Shown: piece after piece, positions 25,501-34,250 of the stretch
How positions within the stretch are numbered: the first letter of the stretch is position 1
How the letters are laid out: every line of letters starts with the position of its first letter
Assembly: GCA_009787625.1 (NCBI GenBank)
Contig: WQSX01000024.1
Coordinates: forward strand, 1 to 39,782
Origin: Oscillospiraceae bacterium
GTDB taxonomy: Bacteria; Bacillota; Clostridia; Oscillospirales; Oscillospiraceae
Length of the DNA stretch: 39,782 nt
Direction: 5' to 3'
Notes under the pieces: generated by a model
Seen by the model: only the letters and a program-made list of their open reading frames with translations
The model's database searches: none
Told to the model about the DNA's origin: nothing
Program-made: the position numbers and the translations under genes

Positions 25501-25580
25501 CCCAGTTCAATGTAAAAATCCTTTTCAAGAGTATCGAGCCAATTTCTCAGTCTGTCATTCCATTCTGCCGGCAACTTCAT
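22518..25580 (-). CDS. Alpha-mannosidase, glycoside hydrolase family 38
   Basis: A 1020-residue enzyme that releases mannose from alpha-mannosides. It has no signal peptide, so it probably works in the cytoplasm on imported glycan fragments. GH38 marks: NAHLDVVWLWP at about residues 260-270 (metal-binding His-x-Asp) and LPDTFGYTAALPQI near 375, whose aspartate is the nucleophile. The C-terminal ~500 residues fit the beta-sandwich domains. I chose ATG 25580 because GAGGA is about 8 bases upstream and a -10/-35 pair lies just ahead; the longer frame to 25643 runs through that promoter. It stands alone with no sugar transporter or regulator beside it. Confidence 0.93.
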   Translation of the reverse strand: MKLPAEWNDRLRNWLDTLEKDFYIELGEPEFEGFTTFDHLALNRVEKKKFKPFPPGTQWGEDWQYLWLRGKIKLPESAQGKTIVFNLATKAESTIFVNGEPFGNHRTAWATRPHHFLCDNILAQNANAGMEFNIYCELYAGHFYEQSPRGIFTGPVMPGDFKNPLDGKPNKTLERAAYGIWNEDAYALWMDVKTLLEIMEKQTAGSLRAAKIADALKRFMLLVDFEKPYEKRLIDYKNGRDALREVLSAENGSTAPTYYAIGNAHLDVVWLWPYAETVRKTARTFAAQLRMIENYPGYKFMQSQPQTYVMCKESYPELYEKVKAAVKKGGWVVEGGMWVEPDTNMTSGESLIRQLIHGKRFFREEFNIDSEILWLPDTFGYTAALPQILKGCGIKYLVTQKIFWSYNDGEQFPYHYFTWKGSDGTEIVSFLPTSYTYDTNPATLIELWENRVQKDSMDKFLLPFGYGDGGAGPCRDHLEYVVRQENLEGSPRVKMEHPGKLFSDLAADGGPKDTYVGELYFTAHRGVYTTQAAIKRGNRKAELLLREGEMWGAIAGWEGFKYPLKDIDETWKKTLTNQFHDILPGSSIAKANREAEAVYEEIFDSAGSLIDKAAKHLTADEGTTVFNSLSWERSAVVTDPATDKEVLVKLPSCGMALLSGSEIPVNGKNSARATKLPTGAVLENSLVRAELNSSGEVVSFVLKQSGREFASGAMNRFALYRDIPRTFDAWDIDSMYEEEQIQIDTSAEVNLISSGDVRASVEVTKKIGNSSLRQVISLCAGSHRLEFTTTIEWSELHRLLKTCFPVNVTATEAINEMQYGYIKRPTHRSRAYDKDRFEVCNHRYTAMCDENHGAAVLNDSKYGVSMLGNEIRLTLLRAAACPEMRADNGTQCFTYAFTAWEGSFFDSPVVHEGLELNVPPLVVSGGMNNKLSESFFHVKHGDSIIIDTVKPAEDGSGDIIVRLYESKRADCRSVLHASIPFAKVSLTDMLENEEELLLSEAGPIKLHFRPFEVKTLRFSR

Positions 25581-25614
25581 ATGCAATTTCCTCTTCACAA
25601 AAAATACTCGATAC

Positions 25615-25643
25615 ATTATACTGGCTTTGCATACTTTTTTCAA
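25615..25643 (-). promoter_or_regulatory. Predicted sigma-A promoter of the mannosidase gene
   Basis: On the minus strand TTGAAA (25643-25638) and a perfect TATAAT (25620-25615) are 17 bases apart. The start codon lies 35 bases after the -10 box. This fixes the gene start downstream of the longer frame. Confidence 0.7.
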
Positions 25644-25687
25644 CAGACATATTATATTATTTTCAAATTTGACATATTTGCATCACA

Positions 25688-26704
25688 TCATTGCGTTCTC
25701 TCAAAATACTTGCCAACAGTCGTCAAAAGAGCTTCATGGGTTGTGGGCTTTACTATAAAGTCATTTCCTCCTACTTTAATAGCTTGCGTTACATACTCTC
25801 GCGTACAATTTCCTGTCAGGAAAATTAATGGTGTTTTTACATGCTCTGCTTTGTTTCTAATTATTTCGGCAAGCTCAAAACCGTCCATTTCAGGCATGTC
25901 AATGTCTAAAATAAACAAGTCCGGTCTTTGTCTTTCAATAAACTTAATTGCCGCTTTTCCGCCGGTGACAGCAATAGTTTTATATCGGCTTTTAAGTGCA
26001 CTGCTCACAAAGGATAATATCTCTGCCATGTCGTCCACCACAAGTACAGTTTTGGATAAATCCGTTGCAGCAAGTTCTTCTAATGATTCGACATATTTAT
26101 CTTTGAGTGCTTTTGCCATGATTCTTGCATCAGTGTAGCTACCACTGCTCAATAAACTCAGAAGTTTTTCAAGTCCTTTTTCTTCCGGCATAAACCCTTG
26201 CAGCTCTGTTATAAAATCTTTTGATTGCATAAATGCATTGTCATTTATGAGGTTATAAACTGCGATTATGTTGTTTGTTGCATTAGCAAGAGATTCTATA
26301 GAACTAAACGTCAGGGTGCGCTTCACATCTTTAATATCCTGTGCCCTCTGCATAGCGATAGAAAGCGAATGCAAGTTTCTTATAAAAGAGTTCATGTTTT
26401 TTTGTGCAATCTCAATGCAATTATCATTGGTTATGCTTCGAATAAGCCTTTGTGCGTCTGTTTCAAGGCTCCTTGCATAAATCTTCCTGAGCATATCAGT
26501 CAGAATTTCCATATTGTTAATAAAAAAATCCCATCTTTTTCCTTTTAAAATATCCGCAAAATCATTTTCCAATTTTTCAGAAAGCTCCGGTATAACATCA
26601 ATGTATCTATTGATTCCGAAATGAACTTTCTCATAATCGACACGCAGTGGCACCAGTAGACCCGGGACGCTGTGATAATATCTTTCACCATCATATCTGT
26701 TCAA
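25688..26704 (-). CDS. Response regulator with long N-terminal helical region
   Basis: A 338-residue protein. The C-terminal third is a receiver domain: acidic pocket VLVVDD, phospho-acceptor Asp at about 267 in LFILDIDMPEMDG, Thr in FLTGN and Lys in IVKPTT. The first ~220 residues have no family I recognise and look mostly helical; no DNA-binding domain is present. I chose a TTG start at 26704 because GGAGG lies 6 bases upstream and it overlaps the stop of the kinase gene by four bases (TTGA), the usual sign of coupling. It is the likely partner of the hybrid kinase, receiving phosphate from its HPt domain and acting through the N-terminal part. Confidence 0.85.
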   Translation of the reverse strand: MNRYDGERYYHSVPGLLVPLRVDYEKVHFGINRYIDVIPELSEKLENDFADILKGKRWDFFINNMEILTDMLRKIYARSLETDAQRLIRSITNDNCIEIAQKNMNSFIRNLHSLSIAMQRAQDIKDVKRTLTFSSIESLANATNNIIAVYNLINDNAFMQSKDFITELQGFMPEEKGLEKLLSLLSSGSYTDARIMAKALKDKYVESLEELAATDLSKTVLVVDDMAEILSFVSSALKSRYKTIAVTGGKAAIKFIERQRPDLFILDIDMPEMDGFELAEIIRNKAEHVKTPLIFLTGNCTREYVTQAIKVGGNDFIVKPTTHEALLTTVGKYFERTQ

Positions 26705-29472
26705 ACTTTCTCCTCCAATTCGATAATTTTTTCTAAAGCGCATTCACAATCAAATAACCCCAGTGCGGAAACAATATCGTTCAGCAAGCAATCAATCTCA
26801 GCACTATAGGTGAACTCCATAAGTGGCAATATCGCATTCAGTGCGAAATCACGATCAAAGACTTCAGTTGCTGCTTTAACTTCGGAAATGATAGGGATTA
26901 TTGAGCGGCTTTCAGCAGCTTCCTTTACATCACTCGAACTTCCGGGCAACGCAGATTCCAAATTGAGCTGTAGCTGCACCAGTACATCCCTAAACTCCGG
27001 ATAAAACCCACTGCAAAATACCGTATTTCTTTCCAAAGCGGCTTTTTCAAGCTTTGCAGCACTATTGCCCGGCTCCGATGCGCCTATGGTTTTTAACACA
27101 TTTTTCAGTCCATGCACCTCAACCACAAAAGCCCTAATATCAGATTTGATATGTTCGTCCATGTTCGCTATTCTCTTAGGTAAAAGCGAAGCTGTGAGCT
27201 TTACTGTATCTACGTACACATCAGATAGTCCACTCATTGCATCAAGTGCGGAAACCACATCTAGTTCCTCTATATCTTTTAAAGCTAGTATTAAGTTTGC
27301 ATACTCATCTGCATTATCAGCTGCACTCTCTACGTTTGCATTATCTAAATCGCTTTCTTTTTTTTGCTGATTCGCACTTGAAATTGTTTCTGCAGATTGT
27401 TTGTCGCGAACCAGTCTGTTTAGTACTTCATTCAATTGAATAACATCAATTGGCTTTGATAGAAAATCGTCAAACCCACTTTTAAGAAAAGCCTCTCGCT
27501 GCCCGACGATTGCATTTGCGGTAAGTGCAACTATAGGCTCAATATACCCGGCTTCACGTATCAGCCTTGTAGCCTCTATACCATCCATTAAAGGCATCAT
27601 ATGATCCATAAAAACAATATCGTAAGTGCAACCACTTTGTATTTTTTCAATCGCTTCGTATCCACTCAAAGCGGTTTCAATAACAAGTCCGTAAGGTTTC
27701 ATCAACCCTTTTGCTACGAATAGATTTGCGTTCACATCATCAACAATCAAAATTTTGCCATAGGGCATATATTCTCGTAAAATTTCTGTTTTTTGCGCCT
27801 TGTCATGTAATTTGAAGTTTTGCAATCTTTCCGCAACTTCCTTGCCTATTGACTTTACCTCTCTTACCTGCTGGTTTAAGTGGATAGTAAATTTTGAGCC
27901 CTTGCCGGGCTTACTTTCTGCTACAATTTTGCCCCCCATCATATCAATGAGATTTTTTGTTATACTCATGCCAAGTCCGGCACCCTCAGTTTTTCTGTTT
28001 GCTTCTTGATTAAACATTGTATATTTGTCGTAAATCGTCTTTAACTGCTCCTCCGTCATACCTTGTCCCGTATCCTGTACAGTGAAGACAAGCGTGATAT
28101 TATCGGAATCAATGGGCAGAGACTCGACAGTAAATCTGATGAGACCATTTTCAGTGTACTTGATGGCATTTGACAATATATTGTTGAGAATTTGTTTAAT
28201 GCGCAGCTCGTCGCCAAAGAGCAAAGACGGCAATGTTTCGGCAATATTTACCTCAAATGTTATGGGCTTATCGCCGATGCGCATGGAGTTTAGTCGTGTG
28301 GTGTCATTTATTAGACCGGGTGTATCATAATTTATCGGCATAAGCTCAAAGTTGCCTGTTTCAATTTTTGAAAGATCCAATATGTCATTTATTATACCAA
28401 GAAGCATTTTTCCTGATGTGTTTACAATGCTAAGCGAGTCTACTGTTTCGGGCAAGTGGCCTTCCCTGTCGAGTTCAATGCCTGAAGCGCCGATAATGGC
28501 ATTGAGGGGAGTGCGGATTTCATGAGACATTGTAGCCAGAAAACCGGTTTTGCTCTTATTTGCCTCCTCTGCTGCTATCTGCGCTTCGATGGTTGTTGTT
28601 ATGTCGGACATGTTAATATACATGCCCTCAGCTTCTCCTGAAAGCCTATCGGAGATAACATTGAAAAATCTTTTTTTGCCTTCGACCTCAATTTCATTAA
28701 TTGTTTGAAAAAAGCCGTCTGCGTCCAGAATATCCGCAAATATCGCTTTCATCCGTTTGCCTGAAATTATGTCTACCAAAGGTTGTTTTACTGCATACTC
28801 TTTGCGCGGACATCCGAAAAATTCCGCCATTTGGTCGGACATGTAAAGTACTCTCTTATCGTTATCCGTGATAGCAACCATATCCGGAGTGCTTCGCAGA
28901 AGAGATGAAAATGCTGCCATAGCACGTTCTGAGCGTCCATCTTTTTGAGAGACATTATATGTTTGAATAAGCAGGAATATATAACCAAAAAAGCATAAAA
29001 CGAATTGTGTGGTAAAGCGAAGTAAGTCCAGCCACTGAAATCTACTCATAATAAAAACTAGGGCAAAAATATCAACAAGAACCAGAATTGATACACATAT
29101 CAGCAAAAGTTTAAAACTCTTCAGCATGGAAATGATACAAACTACCAAGAACATTGCAAAAAAATAAAAATCCAACTCCTGTAAATACGAGCCCGCAAAA
29201 AGAAACGTCAGTTGTGTACCGCTTCCCACCATAAATGCTATCAAAAGCTTGTGTGGATATAAAGCAAGTATAACAAAAATAGCCACCATCAAAGCAGTGC
29301 CTGCAAGCAATGTGATTTTGCTTACATACAAATCACCGGCAAAAAATAAACCCTCTATCAGTAAAAGTCCGCTATAAACTGCAAAAAGTATAGTCCATAA
29401 TAATACAATTTTTTTAGTAGCTCTGAAGTTTTCTTTGGTGCGAACGCTATAAGCCGCTCTCCGTGATTTCAC
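26701..29472 (-). CDS. Hybrid sensor histidine kinase (TM-PAS-HisKA-HATPase-REC-HPt)
   Basis: A 923-residue membrane kinase. The N-terminus has about six hydrophobic segments (24-170) without a large outer domain, so it likely senses a membrane or small-molecule signal. A PAS domain follows (about 190-300). HisKA has MSHEIRTPLNAIIG (near 317), the ATPase has the usual N and G boxes (GAGLGMSITKNLIDMMGG), the receiver has FMDHMMPLMDG (near 622) and a C-terminal HPt has VEVHGLKNVLKTIGA (near 785). This is a full internal phosphorelay ending in HPt, ready to pass phosphate to the next gene. The start is GTG 29472 with AGGAGGGGG upstream; it overlaps the lipid kinase gene by 26 bases. Confidence 0.92.
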   Translation of the reverse strand: MKSRRAAYSVRTKENFRATKKIVLLWTILFAVYSGLLLIEGLFFAGDLYVSKITLLAGTALMVAIFVILALYPHKLLIAFMVGSGTQLTFLFAGSYLQELDFYFFAMFLVVCIISMLKSFKLLLICVSILVLVDIFALVFIMSRFQWLDLLRFTTQFVLCFFGYIFLLIQTYNVSQKDGRSERAMAAFSSLLRSTPDMVAITDNDKRVLYMSDQMAEFFGCPRKEYAVKQPLVDIISGKRMKAIFADILDADGFFQTINEIEVEGKKRFFNVISDRLSGEAEGMYINMSDITTTIEAQIAAEEANKSKTGFLATMSHEIRTPLNAIIGASGIELDREGHLPETVDSLSIVNTSGKMLLGIINDILDLSKIETGNFELMPINYDTPGLINDTTRLNSMRIGDKPITFEVNIAETLPSLLFGDELRIKQILNNILSNAIKYTENGLIRFTVESLPIDSDNITLVFTVQDTGQGMTEEQLKTIYDKYTMFNQEANRKTEGAGLGMSITKNLIDMMGGKIVAESKPGKGSKFTIHLNQQVREVKSIGKEVAERLQNFKLHDKAQKTEILREYMPYGKILIVDDVNANLFVAKGLMKPYGLVIETALSGYEAIEKIQSGCTYDIVFMDHMMPLMDGIEATRLIREAGYIEPIVALTANAIVGQREAFLKSGFDDFLSKPIDVIQLNEVLNRLVRDKQSAETISSANQQKKESDLDNANVESAADNADEYANLILALKDIEELDVVSALDAMSGLSDVYVDTVKLTASLLPKRIANMDEHIKSDIRAFVVEVHGLKNVLKTIGASEPGNSAAKLEKAALERNTVFCSGFYPEFRDVLVQLQLNLESALPGSSSDVKEAAESRSIIPIISEVKAATEVFDRDFALNAILPLMEFTYSAEIDCLLNDIVSALGLFDCECALEKIIELEEKV

Positions 29473-30466
29473 TTAGCTCAGCCCCCTCCTTGCTTTTCTT
29501 ATATGCCTTATGAGTGTAATCCGCAAGCTTAACTCCTTCCGGCGCGAAGAATTTTATACCTTTAGGTATTATTTCAAACGTCATCTCTTTGGCGAGGAAT
29601 GCTTCACCGTCCAGCTCTACGTGAAGTGGAAGGTCGCTATAAACTTCAAGTTTTTGCCCCATTTTATGAGTGAAGTATTCTTTGTATTTTTCGAAATGCC
29701 CACGCATGTATGCTTGTGAGGTCTTTGCTATGTTGAGCAATCTTGCGGGACGCAGGAAAATCGCATTAAGCAGCCCATCATTTGGAATTGCGTATGGGTT
29801 TGGAGTCATTTGTTTTCCATTACATGGACCGTTTGAGATATGAATGTTGCTGTAAGTACCTGAAACATCATACCCGTCCATTATAACTGTATATTTTTGA
29901 TTCATAACTTCTTTATTTAAGAGTGCTCTAAACCCGGAGAATGCATAAATCTGTGATGCTATATATTTAACCCACATGCTTGATGTGTTCCGAAATACGG
30001 CATTTGAATATGACATAGAAAGGCCAACCAGCCCGATATTTGCCTCGTTTATTACATGGTTTGTTCCGCATAAAATAATATCTATCGGATGTGAAGGTGC
30101 TACAGAGAGCCGCTTAATGTCGCGAAAAGCCGTAAAACTATCCTCTCCATATGCACGGACAAAATCATTGCTGCTTCCGTATGGCACGCTGGTCAGCTCA
30201 GCGTTTGGGAAATCAGCCATGCCCTCCAAGCAATCAAAGAGTATACCGTCTCCGCCGACCGCATAAACCCGTACTATCTCATTAGATGGCACGGAGCTTA
30301 AATAGCGGTCAACAGCGGCAATTGCATCACGGGGATGCCGTGATGTATAAATCTTGTATTCCACTCTGTGACCGACCGAAAAGCAGCTCTCCAAATCCAT
30401 CATGATTTGTCTCCAACTGCGCACAGTCCGAAATGAATGAGGGTTGATAACAAAAAAGTGCCTCAC
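29447..30466 (-). CDS. Diacylglycerol/lipid kinase family protein (DgkB/YegS type)
   Basis: A 339-residue protein of the DAGK catalytic-domain family, which phosphorylates diacylglycerol or a related lipid at the inner membrane face. It starts RHFFVINPHS, and residues 71-74 are the GGDG nucleotide-binding motif. PYGSSNDFVR fits the conserved GT-NDFAR motif, and NGPCNGKQM and ELDGEAF fit late family motifs. I chose GTG 30466 because AGGAGG is 7 bases upstream; an ATG at 30472 touches that site and the open frame back to 30664 crosses a terminator. It leads a tight operon with the hybrid kinase and response regulator, which may link lipid signalling to that relay. Confidence 0.88.
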   Translation of the reverse strand: MRHFFVINPHSFRTVRSWRQIMMDLESCFSVGHRVEYKIYTSRHPRDAIAAVDRYLSSVPSNEIVRVYAVGGDGILFDCLEGMADFPNAELTSVPYGSSNDFVRAYGEDSFTAFRDIKRLSVAPSHPIDIILCGTNHVINEANIGLVGLSMSYSNAVFRNTSSMWVKYIASQIYAFSGFRALLNKEVMNQKYTVIMDGYDVSGTYSNIHISNGPCNGKQMTPNPYAIPNDGLLNAIFLRPARLLNIAKTSQAYMRGHFEKYKEYFTHKMGQKLEVYSDLPLHVELDGEAFLAKEMTFEIIPKGIKFFAPEGVKLADYTHKAYKKSKEGAELSEITESGL

Positions 30467-30628
30467 TTGCATGCCTCCTGCAATATCTCCATCATCTGCC
30501 TGTCTTTTACGCCTTATTCTTCTCGGTATTCTTTGTATATTAAAATATTGTACATCTAAAGGGTCAAAAATCAACGGAGCCAACGTAATTAACACAAAAA
30601 GTGACGTAATTAACATTTTTTTGATACA

Positions 30629-30658
30629 TAAAAAACAACAAGGCTTTTTGCCCTGCTG
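30629..30658 (-). terminator. Rho-independent terminator after the GHKL kinase gene
   Basis: On the minus strand CAGCAGGGC pairs over 9 bp (two G-T pairs) with GCCTTGTTG around an AAAAA loop, followed directly by six T. It lies 33 bases after the kinase stop codon and separates that gene from the lipid kinase operon. Confidence 0.85.
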
Positions 30659-30690
30659 CTTCAAGTATTCTGTGGCTTTTATTTATAGAA

Positions 30691-32391
30691 TTAATCTCTT
30701 AGCGCAACCGCAATGGTAAACACTCCTTCATTGCCTATTGCATCCATAAATCCGTCGTAGGTATCGACTATTCGCTCAATTGTGAGAAGTCCGTAACCGT
30801 GCCCACTCCCCGATTTGCTTGTTTTAATTCGTCCATCAATGTGCTGAAGTTCTCCCTCCATACTGTTTTCGCACCTTATATTCAAATATGGTTCATGCCT
30901 GGTAAAAGCGAGATTTATAAAAGTTTTACTATCATCGGACATTGCAATGCACGATTCAAGTGCATTGTCAATTATGTTGATAAGCAGACTGTAAAAATCA
31001 TGGTCAGATATCTTTCTCGGTGTGGCAGCCAAGTTAAGCTTCACTTTTATGCCATGTTCTTTTGCCTTCTGAGTCAACTTGTGAACAGATGCGTTAATCA
31101 TACTGTTTTCGTGATAAACAGTTTCAATAATAGGGATAGCTTCACCTGCATACTTTTCAAGATAAGCCTCAGCATCCTTGTAGAGCTCGTCCTTAAAATA
31201 AATCTGCAATGTGGCAATGTGGTTTTTTATCTCATGTTTCAGTCCGTTTACTTCATCTATGTGATTTTTCATCTGTAAATAGGTTTGCTGCTGATTCTCT
31301 GTAATCACACCCAGTGTATACTCTCTCTCTTGAAGCTCTTTCATCCTGCGCGCATAGCCGGCCGCTCCTGTCAACGTGAGTGTTAGCAAAACAAAACTGT
31401 ACATAAGCATAAACTCGACATTTACATACACAAGTTCACCTAAAACACCCAGACGAATCGCTGCGGTTAAGCCCCAGAGAAAAAAGGCAAGCAAATGTAT
31501 ACGGGCAATAATTGAATATCTATTTTGTGTTTTGGGCTGCAGTGCGAGCAAAACCGTCAAAATCATGAGGCACAGTGCAACAACGTGGTTATAGTAGTTT
31601 GTTGATGCATCGAGATCTATCAACCCGGCACTCCCAAGTGTAATGGCGACAGCCGAGTATATTACCGGCGGAATAACAGCAATGAGCGACCACTTTTTCA
31701 AAGCATGTCCCAGCACCAAGTACAAAAGAGCAAACATAGGTAGTGTATAGATGAAAAATAAAATGTTATTTAAGTAATACAGAACCCCCGGACTCATAAA
31801 ATTCATGCCAATTGGGAGTTGCGAAACGATGTAAGCGGCAAACAAAAAGTTTAGTAGGGTGAATAGATAAAGCTCCCTATTCCCGGTATTTTTTATGCCA
31901 AACGCAAGAGCGAGAGTCAATGATGCGATTCCCGCAAAAATGCAAAAAGAAATTATAAGATAGTCCAGCAGAGGCAAGCCCCTATTTATGAAACTAAAAG
32001 TAGGTCCGCTTCCCATGGGCGGCGCAGAATATTCCGAAATAAATACAAATTGAATGTCACCGACATGCTCCGGCAGTATTCTCATACCATATCTTGCGTT
32101 ACGCGGTGCATTGTATGCAAAATTTAGCGAAGATAACACCAACTCACTGTCTATGTAAATATTCAAATGTTGACGCTTTAAATTCACAACGATGTATTTG
32201 CCAATATCTGCTTCTGTTAAGCTGCCTGCCTCTGTCCGGATTCGGTTTATACCGTCAAACTCATATGATATGCTCCATCCGGGTGCATCAGCCACAGCTT
32301 CTCCAACCTGACGCATGTTTATTATTAAAGTGCCGCTCACAGTTACCACTGCTGCCATCAAAAGCAACAGAACTCTTGTTGTTTTTTTCAT
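30691..32391 (-). CDS. Membrane sensor histidine kinase, GHKL (AgrC/LytS-like) type
   Basis: A 566-residue kinase. An N-terminal helix (about 6-25), an outer domain of ~110 residues and seven or so hydrophobic segments (about 135-345) recall 7TM-DISM sensor kinases. The kinase core has GLKHEIKNHIATLQ (histidine near 385) and a GHKL ATPase with LLINIIDNALESC (N-box) and GHGYGLLTIERIV (G2 box). The C-terminus ends in AVALRD. The LytTR response regulator gene is 67 bases upstream on the same strand, so the two make a standard pair. Such pairs often sense peptides or cell-envelope signals; the ligand is unknown. Confidence 0.9.
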   Translation of the reverse strand: MKKTTRVLLLLMAAVVTVSGTLIINMRQVGEAVADAPGWSISYEFDGINRIRTEAGSLTEADIGKYIVVNLKRQHLNIYIDSELVLSSLNFAYNAPRNARYGMRILPEHVGDIQFVFISEYSAPPMGSGPTFSFINRGLPLLDYLIISFCIFAGIASLTLALAFGIKNTGNRELYLFTLLNFLFAAYIVSQLPIGMNFMSPGVLYYLNNILFFIYTLPMFALLYLVLGHALKKWSLIAVIPPVIYSAVAITLGSAGLIDLDASTNYYNHVVALCLMILTVLLALQPKTQNRYSIIARIHLLAFFLWGLTAAIRLGVLGELVYVNVEFMLMYSFVLLTLTLTGAAGYARRMKELQEREYTLGVITENQQQTYLQMKNHIDEVNGLKHEIKNHIATLQIYFKDELYKDAEAYLEKYAGEAIPIIETVYHENSMINASVHKLTQKAKEHGIKVKLNLAATPRKISDHDFYSLLINIIDNALESCIAMSDDSKTFINLAFTRHEPYLNIRCENSMEGELQHIDGRIKTSKSGSGHGYGLLTIERIVDTYDGFMDAIGNEGVFTIAVALRD

Positions 32392-32458
32392 TTATGGCCA
32401 TTCGTCCTTTCTACTGCGTTTTATCCTCATACAAAATAAAATCGAGTAGTCTTGCGCA

Positions 32459-33181
32459 TTATCTGTTCCCATCAGCATTTTGCATGCAGTGCAGAAAAGC
32501 ATTTTGTACGTCCTTAAGATACATACGGCTGATAGGTATCTTGTTTCCGTTTTCAACAATGGCTTCAAATCGTGTTATCTCTCGTATATATAAAATATTA
32601 ATGGCAAACGACTGATGACACCTCAAAAAGTACGCATTCGGAAGCATTTTAAGCACATCTGTCAGTTTTCCTTTCCAGTTGAATGTCTTATTTTTGAGAG
32701 TAAGTTCTACTTTCCGCCCAATCGTCTCTAGGGAGATTATATCCCCGGCTGATATGCGATGGTTAAGTTCTCCGGACTTTAGTATAAGCACGGTTTTTTT
32801 GAGTTTATCGTCACAATTTTTTCTTATAAGGTTTTTTAGTACTGTTTTATCCACAGGTTTTGTCAAGTAGTGAAGTGCACCAACATCATAGCCCTCAAAA
32901 ACATACTCTCGGCTTGATGTGATGAATATAATTGCCGCGTCGGAATCTGATTTGCGGATAGTTTTTGCAAGCTCCATTCCGCTCAGCCCATCCATTATAA
33001 TATCAAGCAATATGAGGTCAAAGCTCTTGCTTTCGCTCTCAAAGCATGACAAAAATTCCGCACCGCTTTTAAATATTGTGATATTATGCTCAATATTCAT
33101 CTTGCTCAATATTTCATGGCAGATTTTTTTATGCGCAGAGGCAAAAACTTCCTCATCTTCGCATAAAGCTACTTCATACAC
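32459..33181 (-). CDS. LytTR-family response regulator
   Basis: A 240-residue regulator. The receiver domain has CEDEE near the start, the phospho-acceptor Asp60 in LILLDIIMDG, and KPVD near 113. The C-terminal LytTR DNA-binding domain (about 135-235) is marked by IISLETIGRKVEL, FLRCHQSFAINILYI and ISRMYLKDV. The start is GTG 33181 with GAGGTG upstream. It precedes the GHKL kinase gene in the same operon. Target promoters usually carry paired short repeats; none was identified in the window. Confidence 0.92.
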   Translation of the reverse strand: MYEVALCEDEEVFASAHKKICHEILSKMNIEHNITIFKSGAEFLSCFESESKSFDLILLDIIMDGLSGMELAKTIRKSDSDAAIIFITSSREYVFEGYDVGALHYLTKPVDKTVLKNLIRKNCDDKLKKTVLILKSGELNHRISAGDIISLETIGRKVELTLKNKTFNWKGKLTDVLKMLPNAYFLRCHQSFAINILYIREITRFEAIVENGNKIPISRMYLKDVQNAFLHCMQNADGNR

Positions 33182-33250
33182 AATAATTCACCTCACATAT
33201 CACAAATAATTTTACCATATTAAGTCAAGAGTTTGAAACCGCAAGACTCT

Positions 33251-33279
33251 TTGCATTACATAAATATATATGCTATACT
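33251..33279 (+). promoter_or_regulatory. Predicted sigma-A promoter of ftcD-fchA
   Basis: TTGCAT (33251-33256) and TATACT (33274-33279) are 17 bases apart, 35 bases before the ftcD start codon. A short inverted repeat (AAGAGT/ACTCTT) lies just upstream and may belong to the divergent regulator side. Confidence 0.65.
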
Positions 33280-33313
33280 GTTTTCATTCTTTCTTAATCA
33301 GGAGGTTCGCTAG

Positions 33314-34210
33314 ATGTCAAAAATTGTTGAATGTATCCCTAATTTTAGTGAGGGGCGAGACGAGAAGCGTATAGAGGAGCTTGTGACGGTTGCGGGGAGC
33401 ATACCGGGAGTGAGTTTGCTTGATTATTCATCTGATGCAAGTCACAACCGCAGTGTTTTTACTCTTGTAGGCGACCCTGCCGGCATTTCCGAGGTGGCGT
33501 TTCAGCTCTGCAAGAAAGCATCTGAAATCATTGACATGACGAAACAAACAGGCGAGCACCCGCGCATGGGAGCAACCGATGTTATCCCCTTTGTGCCGAT
33601 TCGGGGTGTCACAGTCGAAGAGTGTGTAGAAATTTCAAAAAACGTGGCTAAGAGAGTCTGGGAAGAACTGAAAATCCCCAGCTTTTTATATGAACATTCT
33701 GCAAAATCAGAGAAGCGCAAAAATCTCGCCACTGTAAGAAAGGGTCAATTCGAGGGAATGCCCGAAAAGCTGTTGCAGGACGAATGGGCACCCGATTTTG
33801 GTGAGAGAAATATACACCCAACAGCGGGAATTACAGCCATTGGCGCAAGACCCCCGCTCATTGCATATAATGTAAACCTGAGCACCTCAGATTTGAGCAT
33901 TGCAAACGCCATAGCCAAAGCAATCCGCAGCAGTAGCGGTGGCTATAAGCATTGCAAAGCCATCGGAATTATGCTTGAAGACAGAAACATAGCGCAAGTA
34001 TCAATGAACATGGTAGATTTTGAAGGCACCCCACTCTACAGAGTCTTTGAAACAATAAAATCAGAAGCAAAACGCTGGGGCGTACAAGTCATAGGCAGTG
34101 AACTGATAGGTCTCGCACCATCAAAAGCCCTAATAGACTGCGCCGAATATTATCTGCAAATAGAAGATTTCGATTACAACACACAGGTACTGGAGAATCA
34201 TTTGTTGTAG
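33314..34210 (+). CDS. ftcD: Glutamate formimidoyltransferase
   Basis: A 298-residue enzyme that moves the formimino group from N-formimino-L-glutamate to tetrahydrofolate, the last step of histidine breakdown and an entry into one-carbon metabolism. It has the family start KIVECIPNFSEGRD, then SLLDYSSDASHNRSVFT, GEHPRMGATDVIPFVP (substrate and catalytic His region) and ITAIGARPPLIAYNVNL. The length matches the transferase-only form found in bacteria; the cyclodeaminase is a separate gene 41 bases downstream. GGAGG lies upstream of the ATG. Confidence is very high. Confidence 0.95.
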   Translation: MSKIVECIPNFSEGRDEKRIEELVTVAGSIPGVSLLDYSSDASHNRSVFTLVGDPAGISEVAFQLCKKASEIIDMTKQTGEHPRMGATDVIPFVPIRGVTVEECVEISKNVAKRVWEELKIPSFLYEHSAKSEKRKNLATVRKGQFEGMPEKLLQDEWAPDFGERNIHPTAGITAIGARPPLIAYNVNLSTSDLSIANAIAKAIRSSSGGYKHCKAIGIMLEDRNIAQVSMNMVDFEGTPLYRVFETIKSEAKRWGVQVIGSELIGLAPSKALIDCAEYYLQIEDFDYNTQVLENHLL

Positions 34211-34250
34211 GGGCGGCATTGTAAATTAGTGGAGATAAGGAGTATTTTTT

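Noticed and set aside
30467..30664. A 66-codon extension of the lipid kinase with an apparent membrane segment
   Set aside because: It would run through the terminator of the upstream gene, and the internal GTG has a well-spaced AGGAGG.
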